DNA from: Bordetella sp. H567 | Lineage (GTDB): Bacteria; Pseudomonadota; Gammaproteobacteria; Burkholderiales; Burkholderiaceae_B | DNA length: 64,000 bases | Assembly: GCF_001704295.1 (NCBI RefSeq) | Contig: NZ_CP012334.1 | Coordinates: forward strand, 1,810,084 to 1,874,083 | Direction: 5' to 3' | Notes under the pieces: generated by a model | What the model was told of the DNA's origin: nothing | Databases searched by the model: none | The model's input: the letters and a program-made list of their open reading frames with translations, nothing else | Translations under genes and position numbers: made by a program | Shown: in pieces, positions 16,901 through 26,538 of the stretch | Position numbering within the stretch: position 1 is the stretch's first letter | Layout: the number at the start of each line of letters is the position of its first letter

Positions 16901-17556
16901 GTTTTCGGAATGACGTAGCCGACCCCGCGCACATTCTGGATGAAGCGCTGGCCGAGTTTCTTGCGCAACCCGTGAATATAGACCTCCACGGCGTTGCTGC
17001 TGATTTCTTCCTGCCAGCTGTAGAGTTTTTCTTCCAGCTGCGCACGCGACAGGATCATGCCGGGACGCGCGATCAGCGGTTCGAGGACGGCCCATTCGCG
17101 CGCGGTCAGCGTGACCGGTTCGCCGTTGACCCGGGCGGAGCGGTCGTGCGGATCGATACTGACGCCGGCATGCTCGAAGACCGGTTCCGCGCGCCCGGCG
17201 CTGCGGCGGATCAGCGCGCGCATGCGTGCCAGCAGCTCGTCCATGTCATAGGGCTTGATGACGTAGTCATCCGCGCCGGCATCCAGGCCGGCGATGCGAT
17301 CGGCGACCGCATCGCGCGCGGTAGCGATGAGGACCGGCGTACGATTGCGCCGCGTGCGCAGGTCGCGCAACAGCGACAGCCCGTCGCCGTCCGGCAGTCC
17401 CAGGTCGAGCAGGACCAGGTCGTAGGGGCCGGTACGCAGCGCCAGGTCGGCACCCTTCGCGCTCATTTCCCAATCCACGGCGTAGTTTTCGGCACGCAGG
17501 CCGTCGAATACGCTTTCCCCGATCATCCGGTCGTCTTCCACCAAAAGAATACGCAT
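16897..17556 (-). CDS. OmpR-family response regulator, partner of the adjacent kinase
   Basis: A 219-residue regulator starting MRILLVEDDRMIGES. The receiver domain (1-115) has the acidic pocket Asp8/Asp9, phosphoacceptor Asp51 in LLDLGLPDGDG and the conserved Lys in VIKPYDMDELL. A C-terminal winged-helix domain (about 125-217) contains LTAREWAVLEPLIARPG and SSNAVEVYIHGLRKKLG, ending RGVGYVIPKT. A GGAG ribosome site precedes ATG 17556; an upstream in-frame ATG at 17625 is less likely. It is translationally coupled to the kinase (ATGA) and divergent from otsB. Confidence 0.94.
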   Translation of the reverse strand: MRILLVEDDRMIGESVFDGLRAENYAVDWEMSAKGADLALRTGPYDLVLLDLGLPDGDGLSLLRDLRTRRNRTPVLIATARDAVADRIAGLDAGADDYVIKPYDMDELLARMRALIRRSAGRAEPVFEHAGVSIDPHDRSARVNGEPVTLTAREWAVLEPLIARPGMILSRAQLEEKLYSWQEEISSNAVEVYIHGLRKKLGQRFIQNVRGVGYVIPKT

Positions 17557-17731
17557 GCGTTGCTCCTTCAGCGGGGGTTGGAGCCAGACACCGATCTTAA
17601 GTTCCGGTCGTGACAGGCCGGGCACGGCGTCTGCTCTCCATTTGTAACGTCCCGAAGCGGCTTCTGGTTACACCCCTGGGCTATAACGTAACGGTCATGT
17701 CCCGCTGCGCGCGGGCGAGAGTGAATTCAAC

Positions 17732-18469
17732 GTGCAAAGCACTTCCATACCGGTCACGAGCGAAAACGTCGGCAAGCATGCATTGCTGTTCGACCTTGAC
17801 GGAACCCTTGCGCCCATCGCGGCAACGCCGCAGCAGGCGCACGTCCCGCCGGACACCCTCGACGTGCTGGGACGGCTGGAAAAGCGGGTCGGCGGCGCCC
17901 TGGCGATTGTATCGGGGCGGCCGCTTGCGCAGATCGATGCTTTGGTCCGGCCCATGGTCCTGACCGGCGCGGGCCTGCACGGGGCGCAGTGGCGCGAGCC
18001 CGACGGCACCTTGCACGAGATGCCCGTGGATACCGCGGCGGTGGCGCGCATGGTGGAGGCCCTGGCGCCGCTGGCGGAACGGTGGCCGGGCACGCAGCTC
18101 GAGCACAAGGGCTTGTCCCTGGCCTTTCACTACCGCAATGCGCCGGACCACGAGCAGCAGGTCCGCGTTGCCGCCGAAGCGGCGATGCAGCCGCATGCGG
18201 ACCGCTTCGTCCTGCAGCCGGGCAAGATGGTGGTGGAAATCAAGCCGCGGCATGCGAGCAAGGCGGCGGCGATCAGCCGGCTCATGGGGCTTGCGCCCTT
18301 CGCCGGCCGCGTGCCCGTGTTCGCGGGCGATGACCTGACGGACGAGGCGGGGTTCGAGGCCGTCAAGGCCATGGGAGGCGTCACGATCAAGATCGGGGAA
18401 GGGGAGAGCGTCGCCGACTGGCGCTTTCCCACGCCCGCCGCGCTGGCGGCGTGGCTTGCGCTGTTGTAG
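17732..18469 (+). CDS. otsB: Trehalose-6-phosphate phosphatase
   Basis: HAD-superfamily phosphatase that releases trehalose from trehalose-6-phosphate, the second step of the OtsAB pathway. It has 245 residues (E. coli 266). HAD motif I is LLFDLDGTLAPIAATP at about 18-33. Motif II is IVSGRPLAQID, and motifs III/IV are KMVVEIKPRHASK and VFAGDDLTDEAGFEAV. The predicted start is a GTG at 17732; no ATG gives a better N terminus. otsA follows 65 bases later, so the order is otsB-otsA. Trehalose is an osmo- and desiccation protectant, in line with the ectoine and Opu genes elsewhere in the window. Confidence 0.93.
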   Translation: MQSTSIPVTSENVGKHALLFDLDGTLAPIAATPQQAHVPPDTLDVLGRLEKRVGGALAIVSGRPLAQIDALVRPMVLTGAGLHGAQWREPDGTLHEMPVDTAAVARMVEALAPLAERWPGTQLEHKGLSLAFHYRNAPDHEQQVRVAAEAAMQPHADRFVLQPGKMVVEIKPRHASKAAAISRLMGLAPFAGRVPVFAGDDLTDEAGFEAVKAMGGVTIKIGEGESVADWRFPTPAALAAWLALL

Positions 18470-18534
18470 GCACGCGCGAACGGTGGCTCGCGCTGCGGTA
18501 GGCGCGCGCAAACAATAGAAAAAGGAGGTCGGCC

Positions 18535-19938
<1,404 letters not shown>

Positions 19939-19941
19939 GGG

Positions 19942-19964
19942 CGCCCGCGCCCGGAACGCGGGCG
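19942..19964. other. GC-rich 8-bp hairpin between otsA and a convergent small gene
   Basis: CGCCCGCG (19942-19949) and CGCGGGCG (19957-19964) form a perfect stem with a 7-base loop just behind the otsA stop. There is no T tract on either side. It separates otsA from the convergent small gene ending at 20022 and may slow or process transcripts from either direction. Confidence 0.45.
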
Positions 19965-20021
19965 TCTAACCGGTCACAGGGGCGGCCGCGACGCCTGTAC
20001 GAAGTTGCGGCTCCCGATGTG

Positions 20022-20270
20022 TCAACGCCGATGCGCCGAAATCGTGTAGCGTTCGGAGCGTGCGCGCGCCATGGCCTTGCGCACTTCGTCCACCGAATCG
20101 GAGAACTCGTCGATGAAGGTGAACAGGCCTTCCACGGAATCCACGACGAAGGCCGCGGCCGGCATCGCCACGCGACGCTGGGCGAAACGGGCGGTCGCAC
20201 GCGCGCCGCGCTTGAGCGCGGCGGTGTCGGTGGGCGTGAGGGCAAGGGTGGAAAAGCGGCGCGAACCCAT
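20022..20270 (-). CDS. Small hypothetical protein
   Basis: An 82-residue protein starting MGSRRFSTLALTPTDTAAL, with a good AGGAG ribosome site. The first half is basic (Arg-rich, KRGARATARFAQRR). The second half is acidic and helical (VVDSVEGLFTFIDEFSDSVDEVRKAMARARSERY). No signal peptide or membrane segment is present and I recognise no family. It is encoded between otsA and the debranching-type glucosidase but on the opposite strand. An AT-richer 212-base region to its right would hold divergent promoters. Confidence 0.6.
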   Translation of the reverse strand: MGSRRFSTLALTPTDTAALKRGARATARFAQRRVAMPAAAFVVDSVEGLFTFIDEFSDSVDEVRKAMARARSERYTISAHRR

Positions 20271-20482
20271 GGGGCGACTCCTGGCGGAAGGTGGAACGAG
20301 GCGGTACGCAATGATGATAAACACCGGTTTTGATGCATCGCAACAAACATTTTGGCTGAACCGATACGGGCGGCGAAATAAGCGCTGGTGTGCCTTTTCG
20401 TGGTGCTGCTGCCCCAGGAAATACGCCGGAATGGTGCATCGCAATGTAGCCTTGCCGCAACAGACACAGCAGGCCTAGCGTC

Positions 20483-22483
20483 ATGGACGACACGCTGGAA
20501 TGGCTGGAGGCGGATGGGCGCGGCGGCTATGCCAGCGGAACGGCGTGCGGCCTGCGCACGCGGCGCTATCACGCGCTGCTGCTCTGCGCCACTCGCCCGC
20601 CGGCCGGGCGCAAGGTGTTGGTCAATGGGGTCGAGGCCTGGGTCGAGGGGCCTGCCGGCCGCGAAGCCCTGACGCGCCAGTGCTATGCGCCCGACCTGGT
20701 CGTTCCGGCGGACGCGGCCGCGCCCCTGTCCTTCGACTTGCATCCCTGGCCGACCTGGCTGTTGCGGCTGAAGGACGGGCGCATCGTCCGCATGGCGTGC
20801 TTCGTCGACAAGGCCACGGGGAGCACCGTGCTGCGCTGGCGCCAGGAAGGCGGTGGCGGCCCGCTGGTGCTGAAGGTGCGGCCCTTGTTGTCGGGTCGCG
20901 ATTACCATGCCCTGCACCGCGAGAATCCGGCATTCGACTTCTCTGCGGCCGTCGATGGCCAACGCGTGCGCTGGCGCCCCTATGGCGATGTGCCGGCCAT
21001 CACCGCGCATACCAATGGGCGTTACGCGCACGAGCCGGACTGGTATCGCAACTTCTGCTACGTGCGCGAACGCGAGCGCGGGCTGGACGACATCGAGGAC
21101 CTGGCCACCCCGGGCGTCTTCACCTTCGATCTGGCCGACGCGCCGGCCTTCATCATCCTGGCCGCCGGCGCGGCGCCCGATGCGGGCGCCGATGCACACG
21201 GCCCCGCGGCGGATGTGCGGTCCGTCGATGACCGCTCCCCGGATGCCGACGGCGGGGATGCCGCCGCGCTCGCCGAGCGGCTGGCGGCACGGGAAGCCGC
21301 GCGGCGCGCCGCCTTCCCGGATCGCTTGCGGCGCGCGGCCGACGCCTACCTGGTGCGCCGCACGCAGGGCTTGACGCTGGTGGCCGGCTATCCCTGGTTC
21401 ACCGATTGGGGCCGCGACACCTTCATTGCCATGCGCGGCCTGCTGCTCGCGACGGGCAGGCTGGACGAGGCCCGCGCCATCCTGGTGGAGTGGACCCGCT
21501 ACATCTCCCAGGGCATGCTGCCGAATCACTTCCCCGACGACGGCGGCGAACCGGCCTACAACTCGGTGGACGCCTCGCTATGGTTCGTCATCGCCGCGCA
21601 TGAGTACCTGGAGACGGGGCACGCCGACGAGGCGACGCAGGCACGCCTGCGCGCCGGCGTCCAGGCCATCCTGGCCGGCTACGCCGCCGGTACGCGGCAT
21701 GGCATCGGCGCCGATGGCGACGGGCTGCTGCGGGCCGGATGCGAGGGCATGCAGCTGACGTGGATGGACGCCAAGGTGGGCGATTGGGTGGTGACCCCGC
21801 GCATCGGCAAGCCGGTGGAGGTGGAGGCGCTATGGATCAATGCGCTGCGTATCGCCGGCGCCTGGGATCCCGCCTGGCGCGGTCTGGAAGCCCGGGCCGG
21901 CGACGCGTTCCTGCGGCGCTTTCCCAAGCCAGACGGCAGCGGCCTGTACGACATCGTGGACGCGAACCATGAACCCGGCCGCGTGGACGGCAGCATCCGG
22001 CCCAACCAGGTCTTCGCGCTGGGCGGCCTGCCGTATCCCCTGCTCGAGGGGCCGTTGGCCGCCGCCGTCCTGGCGCAGGTCGAGCGCGACTTGCTGACGC
22101 CGCTGGGGCTGCGCACCTTGGCGCCGGCCGACGCCCGCTATATCGGCCATTACCAGGGCGGGCTCGCGCAGCGGGACGCCGCCTATCACCAGGGCACGGC
22201 GTGGCCCTGGCTGATGGGCCCCTTCCTGCAGGCCTGGCTGCGCCTGCGCGCGCAGGCCGGGACGCTGGATCACAAGGCCCTGGACGATGCCCGCGCCCGC
22301 TGGCTCGCGCCGCTGTATCGCCACCTGGACGAGGGCGGATTGGACCATGTGTCGGAAATCGCCGACGGCGACGCGCCGCACCGGGCGGCCGGCGCGCCTT
22401 TCCAGGCGTGGTCGCTGGGCGAACTGCTGCGCATGGAAGCCATGCTGCGCGACGCCGTGCCGCGCACCGTCCCGAAAGAGTAA
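20483..22483 (+). CDS. Amylo-alpha-1,6-glucosidase / glycogen-debranching-type enzyme
   Basis: A 666-residue protein. Its N-terminal GDE-type domain (1-230) begins EWLEADGRGGYASGTACGLRTRRYHALL with minor interruptions, typical of archaeal/bacterial debranching enzymes. The C-terminal (alpha/alpha)6 barrel carries GYPWFTDWGRDTFIAMRGL, the region that holds an acidic catalytic residue in this family. It also has NHFPDDGGEPAYNSVDASLWF and a late HQGTAWPWLMGPF motif. The family hydrolyses alpha-1,6 branches of glycogen-like glucans. No glgB, glgP or glgX gene is near, so the physiological substrate could be another alpha-glucoside. The next gene starts 31 bases later on the same strand. Confidence 0.88.
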   Translation: MDDTLEWLEADGRGGYASGTACGLRTRRYHALLLCATRPPAGRKVLVNGVEAWVEGPAGREALTRQCYAPDLVVPADAAAPLSFDLHPWPTWLLRLKDGRIVRMACFVDKATGSTVLRWRQEGGGGPLVLKVRPLLSGRDYHALHRENPAFDFSAAVDGQRVRWRPYGDVPAITAHTNGRYAHEPDWYRNFCYVRERERGLDDIEDLATPGVFTFDLADAPAFIILAAGAAPDAGADAHGPAADVRSVDDRSPDADGGDAAALAERLAAREAARRAAFPDRLRRAADAYLVRRTQGLTLVAGYPWFTDWGRDTFIAMRGLLLATGRLDEARAILVEWTRYISQGMLPNHFPDDGGEPAYNSVDASLWFVIAAHEYLETGHADEATQARLRAGVQAILAGYAAGTRHGIGADGDGLLRAGCEGMQLTWMDAKVGDWVVTPRIGKPVEVEALWINALRIAGAWDPAWRGLEARAGDAFLRRFPKPDGSGLYDIVDANHEPGRVDGSIRPNQVFALGGLPYPLLEGPLAAAVLAQVERDLLTPLGLRTLAPADARYIGHYQGGLAQRDAAYHQGTAWPWLMGPFLQAWLRLRAQAGTLDHKALDDARARWLAPLYRHLDEGGLDHVSEIADGDAPHRAAGAPFQAWSLGELLRMEAMLRDAVPRTVPKE

Positions 22484-22514
22484 ATTCACCTTTCCGCTGT
22501 CGCAAGGACATGCC

Positions 22515-25274
22515 ATGTCGCCGTCGTGTGCCGCCCCTTTCATCGAAACCGCCGAAGGCCAGCGCCTGGCGCAAGCGGATGCCGTCCCGTGGCGGCGCTG
22601 GGGGCCTTACCTGAGCGAAAGGCAATGGGGCACGGTGCGCGAGGACTACAGCGAATCCGGCACGGCTTGGGATTACTTTCCCCATGATCACGCGCGCAGC
22701 CGCGCCTACCGCTGGGGCGAGGACGGCATCGCCGGCTACGGTGACGACCGCCTGCGCTGGTGCCTGTGCCTGGCCTTGTGGAACGGCCGCGATCCCATCA
22801 TCAAGGAACGCCTGTTCGGCCTGACCAACGCCGAGGGCAATCATGGCGAGGACGTCAAGGAACTGTATTTCTACCTGGACGCGACGCCCACGCATTCCTA
22901 CATGCGCATGATGTACCGGTATCCCATGGCGGCCTTTCCCTATGCCGACCTGGTAGCCGAGAACGCGCGCCGCGGCCCCGACCAGCCGGAATACGAGATC
23001 CTCGATACCGGCGTGTTCGACGATCAACGGTATTTCGATGTCACGGTCGAATACGCCAAGCAGGCGCCCGACGATATCGTCATGCGCATCACCATCGAGA
23101 ATCCCAGCGCCGAACCCGCCACCCTCCATGTGATGCCGCAACTCTGGGCGCGCAACACGTGGTCGTGGGACGGCGTTTCGCCCAGGCCGTCGCTGCAGCG
23201 CGTGCCCGATGATGCCGGGTCGGCGGTGCTGGCGCGCCATCCGGCGTATGAGCCCATGATCGCGACGGTATCTGCGCCGGACCCCGTGCAATGGCTGTTT
23301 TGCGAGAACGAGACCAATGTGCGGCGGCTGTTCGGCAACGAAGGGACCGGTCCGTTCAAGGACGGCATCAACGATTACGTCGTGCATGGCATCCAGGATG
23401 CGGTGCGGCGCGACGCGGGCACGAAGGTCGCCGCCCACCGCGTCGCGCATCTCGCACCCGGGGCGCGCACCACCATGGTCCTGCGCTTCCAGCCGGAGGC
23501 CCGGCGCGACGGCGCGCCGCTGGATGTCGATGCGCTGATCGCCCGGCGCCGGGCCGAGGCCGATGCGTTCTACCGCTGCCTGCAGCAGGGGATAGATGAT
23601 CCGGATGCGCGGCTGGTGCAGCGCCAGGCGCTGGCCGGACTGCTCTGGTCCAAGCAGTACTACGAGTTCGACGTGACGCGCTGGCTGGACGGTGACGCCG
23701 CGCAGCCCGTGCCGCCGGCAAGCCGGCGCCGCGGCCGCAACGCGGATTGGCGGCACCTGTGCAACGGTGAAGTCGTCTCCATGCCGGACAAGTGGGAATA
23801 CCCGTGGTACGCGTCCTGGGACCTCGCTTTCCACGCCACGGCGCTGGCCCTGGTGGACCCGGTCTTCGCCAAGAGCCAGCTGTTGCTGCTGGTCAAGGAC
23901 CGCTACCAGCATCCCAACGGGCAACTGCCGGCCTACGAATGGGCCTTCGGCGACGGCAATCCGCCGGTGCACGCCTGGGCGACCTGGCGCGTCTACGAAA
24001 TCGACCGCGCATGGAGCGGGGAGGCCGACCATGCCTTCCTGGAGCTGGTGTTCCACAAGCTGCTGCTGAACTTCGGCTGGTGGGTGAACCGGCGCGATGC
24101 CGACGGCCACAACATCTTCCAGGGTGGCTTCCTGGGGCTGGACAACGTCGGGATTTTCGACCGGTCCGCGCCCTTGCCCATGGGCGGCCACATCGACCAG
24201 GCCGACGGCACCGCCTGGATGGCGGCCTATGCGCTGGACATGATGCGCATCGCGCTGGAACTCGCGACCGTCAACAAAAGCTATGTCGATATGGCCGTCA
24301 AGTTCTTCGAGCATTTCCTGTATATCGCCGAAGCGGTCAACAGCGGCGACGACTGCGAAACGGGGCTATGGGATGAACACGACGAATTTTTCTACGATGC
24401 GCTGCATCTGCCCGGGCAGGACAGCGTGCCGATGCGGGTGCGTTCGATCGTCGGGCTGATTCCGATGTTCGCGGTGCAGGTGCTGGAGGAAAGCGTGCAC
24501 GGGCGCTTGCCGGGATTCAAGGAACGGCTGCGCTGGTTCCTGCGACACCGGCCGGACCTGGCCAAGCTGGTCTCCCGCTGGACCGAGCCGGGCAAGGGGA
24601 ATTCGGCGCTGCTCTCGCTGCTGCGCGGGCACCGCGTGAAGGCGCTGCTGCGCCGGGCGCTGGACGAAAGCGAGTTCCTGTCGGACTACGGCGTGCGCGC
24701 GCTGTCGCGGGTCCATCGCGACGCGCCCTACGAATTCCACCACAACGGCCAGAGCTTCAGCATCCGCTACCAGCCCGGCGAATCCGATTCGCGCGTGTTC
24801 GGCGGCAATTCGAATTGGCGCGGGCCGGTGTGGCTGCCGGTGAATTACCTGCTGATCGAATCGTTGTACGAATTCCAGCGCTACTACGGCGATGATTTCC
24901 GCGTCGAATATCCCACCGGTTCAGGGCGCAAGTACTCGCTACGCGAAATCGCCGACAAGCTGGCCCGGCGCATTACCCGGCTGTTTCTGAAGAACGCCGA
25001 CGGCGAGCGGCCGTCCATGATGGGATATCCGCAGCTGCAGACCGACCCGGCGTCGCGCGACCTTGTACTGTTCCATGAGTTCTTCCACGGCGATACCGGG
25101 CGCGGGCTGGGCGCATCGCACCAGACGGGGTGGACCGCCCTGGTGGCCTTGCTGCTGCAGCCGCGCGGTACCGCCGCCAGCGGCATCCTGCCCATGGTCG
25201 AAGCCGGGGACGAAGAAGCCGAGGCGGAAGCCGCCGCCGCGGTCGCCCGCGCGCGCGAGCAGGCGGTGAAGTGA
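22515..25274 (+). CDS. GH63-type (MGH1-like) glycoside hydrolase
   Basis: A 919-residue cytoplasmic protein without signal peptide. An N-terminal domain starts RWGPYLSERQWGTVREDYS. A long (alpha/alpha)6 glycosidase domain includes WEYPWYASWDLAFHA, EWAFGDGNPPVHAWATW and GGFLGLDNVGIFDRS. A C-terminal part has SNWRGPVWLPVNYL and HQTGWTALVALLL. These features match GH63/MGH1-like proteins, whose characterised bacterial members act on glucosylglycerate, mannosylglycerate or alpha-glucosides. The start at 22515 gives the family N terminus; in-frame ATG 22287 lies inside the preceding gene. Its place behind otsBA and a debranching-type enzyme suggests a shared glucoside turnover role (inference). 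Confidence 0.85.
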   Translation: MSPSCAAPFIETAEGQRLAQADAVPWRRWGPYLSERQWGTVREDYSESGTAWDYFPHDHARSRAYRWGEDGIAGYGDDRLRWCLCLALWNGRDPIIKERLFGLTNAEGNHGEDVKELYFYLDATPTHSYMRMMYRYPMAAFPYADLVAENARRGPDQPEYEILDTGVFDDQRYFDVTVEYAKQAPDDIVMRITIENPSAEPATLHVMPQLWARNTWSWDGVSPRPSLQRVPDDAGSAVLARHPAYEPMIATVSAPDPVQWLFCENETNVRRLFGNEGTGPFKDGINDYVVHGIQDAVRRDAGTKVAAHRVAHLAPGARTTMVLRFQPEARRDGAPLDVDALIARRRAEADAFYRCLQQGIDDPDARLVQRQALAGLLWSKQYYEFDVTRWLDGDAAQPVPPASRRRGRNADWRHLCNGEVVSMPDKWEYPWYASWDLAFHATALALVDPVFAKSQLLLLVKDRYQHPNGQLPAYEWAFGDGNPPVHAWATWRVYEIDRAWSGEADHAFLELVFHKLLLNFGWWVNRRDADGHNIFQGGFLGLDNVGIFDRSAPLPMGGHIDQADGTAWMAAYALDMMRIALELATVNKSYVDMAVKFFEHFLYIAEAVNSGDDCETGLWDEHDEFFYDALHLPGQDSVPMRVRSIVGLIPMFAVQVLEESVHGRLPGFKERLRWFLRHRPDLAKLVSRWTEPGKGNSALLSLLRGHRVKALLRRALDESEFLSDYGVRALSRVHRDAPYEFHHNGQSFSIRYQPGESDSRVFGGNSNWRGPVWLPVNYLLIESLYEFQRYYGDDFRVEYPTGSGRKYSLREIADKLARRITRLFLKNADGERPSMMGYPQLQTDPASRDLVLFHEFFHGDTGRGLGASHQTGWTALVALLLQPRGTAASGILPMVEAGDEEAEAEAAAAVARAREQAVK

Positions 25275-25292
25275 CGGCGGGTCTCGGTGTGA

Positions 25293-25577
25293 CTACACCT
25301 TGACGAGAATTTCGCTACGCCGTGGGCTGCTGATGGTTTGCCCGGATTCGGCCAGTCGCGCCTTTTCTTCTGCTACCCATTGGTCCGACAGCTTTTGCAG
25401 GCCCGCGGGCAGGCGGTCGGGCACGGTATGCAGGGGTTCCGTCAACTCGCCGCCGACCGAGGAGAAAAGGCGAGACGCCTCCTGCTCCTTGCCCACGGGG
25501 CAGATGGACGGAGCGGGATCGGACGGCTTCGTCATATAGTTGTAAGCGGCAGTGAGGAAGACCATGGCAATCGTCAT
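25293..25577 (-). CDS. Small membrane-anchored hypothetical protein
   Basis: A 94-residue protein with a hydrophobic N terminus (MTIAMVFLTAAYNYM) that could be an uncleaved anchor or weak signal peptide. A soluble, mostly polar part follows (LQKLSDQWVAEEKARLAESG). A GGAG ribosome site precedes ATG 25577; TTG 25595 is an alternative. I recognise no family. It converges with the GH63-type gene and lies 131 bases from the Lon-N-domain gene on the same strand. Confidence 0.55.
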   Translation of the reverse strand: MTIAMVFLTAAYNYMTKPSDPAPSICPVGKEQEASRLFSSVGGELTEPLHTVPDRLPAGLQKLSDQWVAEEKARLAESGQTISSPRRSEILVKV

Positions 25578-25708
25578 GAGGGATATCTCCAGCAAAAGCG
25601 CGTCCGCGGATTGGGGAAAATAAAAACGATGGCGAACGCGCGCGCATTGGCGCGCATCCCATCGAGGATGTCCGGGTGGAATGGTCCGAGACTGCTGCGC
25701 GCGCGGAT

Positions 25709-26347
25709 CTATGTATCCGTATCGTCGGGCCGCGCCGGCAACAATCCCCGTTCATCCAGCATCGTGTGGATGTGGGCCAGGCGCAATTCCGGGTCGGCGG
25801 TCAACAGCAGTTCCTGCTTGGCCGCGGCCGGCAAGGGCAGGATCTCGGCCCAGCGGTCGGCGACCCAGCCGCATTCGTCCAGGCGAAAGGGCGGTGCGAT
25901 GGGCATGAGGGCGGCAGGGGTGGCCTGCCGCTGCAGATCGGCGATCAAGGCACCCAGGGCATCCGCGGCGGGCTGCAATTGCCGCGGGATCTCACGCGGC
26001 GCATCGTCTTCCAGGATCTCGATGTCGCCGCTCCACAGGCCGAATTTGCCTTCCTGCGCCGATAACAGGCGAAACCGGTGCACGCCGGCGCAGACGATCT
26101 GCAGCAGGCCCGGCATGGGCGCGGAGGACTCCACGATGCGGGCCAGGGTGCCGGCGCCGGCCAGGACCGCCCGGCCTTCGGGCGTGCGGACCTCGCGGCC
26201 TTCCAGCAGCGGGACGACGCCGAAGGACGAACCGTCGGCGATGCACTTGCCGATCATGTCCAGGTAGCGGACCTCGAAGATCCGCAAATGCATGACCCCG
26301 TCGGGAAACAGGGCGTTGCCTAGGGGGAATAACGGAATCATCGCCAT
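25709..26347 (-). CDS. Lon N-terminal (substrate-binding) domain protein
   Basis: A 213-residue protein beginning MAMIPLFPLGNALFPDGVMHLRIFEVRY with small variation, the hallmark of the Lon N-terminal (LON/PUA-like) domain. It lacks the AAA+ and protease parts. Standalone proteins of this type are common in proteobacteria and their role is not established; substrate binding or recruitment is a guess from the domain. The start is taken at 26347 because the family begins just before IPLFPLG; more upstream in-frame ATGs exist. It is divergent from the fused Opu transporter gene. Confidence 0.82.
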   Translation of the reverse strand: MAMIPLFPLGNALFPDGVMHLRIFEVRYLDMIGKCIADGSSFGVVPLLEGREVRTPEGRAVLAGAGTLARIVESSAPMPGLLQIVCAGVHRFRLLSAQEGKFGLWSGDIEILEDDAPREIPRQLQPAADALGALIADLQRQATPAALMPIAPPFRLDECGWVADRWAEILPLPAAAKQELLLTADPELRLAHIHTMLDERGLLPARPDDTDT

Positions 26348-26538
26348 GCGGCATGATGGCACAATTGACCGTTGCCCGTTAATCCTCGATACCGACTCTT
26401 CGCGCCCCGACCCTCCGGATGACTCCGACTCCATTGCCGTTGAAGGCACGCATGCCGCGCGGGTTGCCGCGTATTCCGGGCGCCGGCCCTACTGACGATT
26501 TCCATGACGGGACCAGGCGCCCAGGCAAGGGGGGCGGC

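Noticed and set aside
21837-24314. Antisense open frame opposite the debranching-type and GH63-type genes
   Set aside because: Both sense-strand proteins have clear domain motifs throughout, whereas the antisense product has none.
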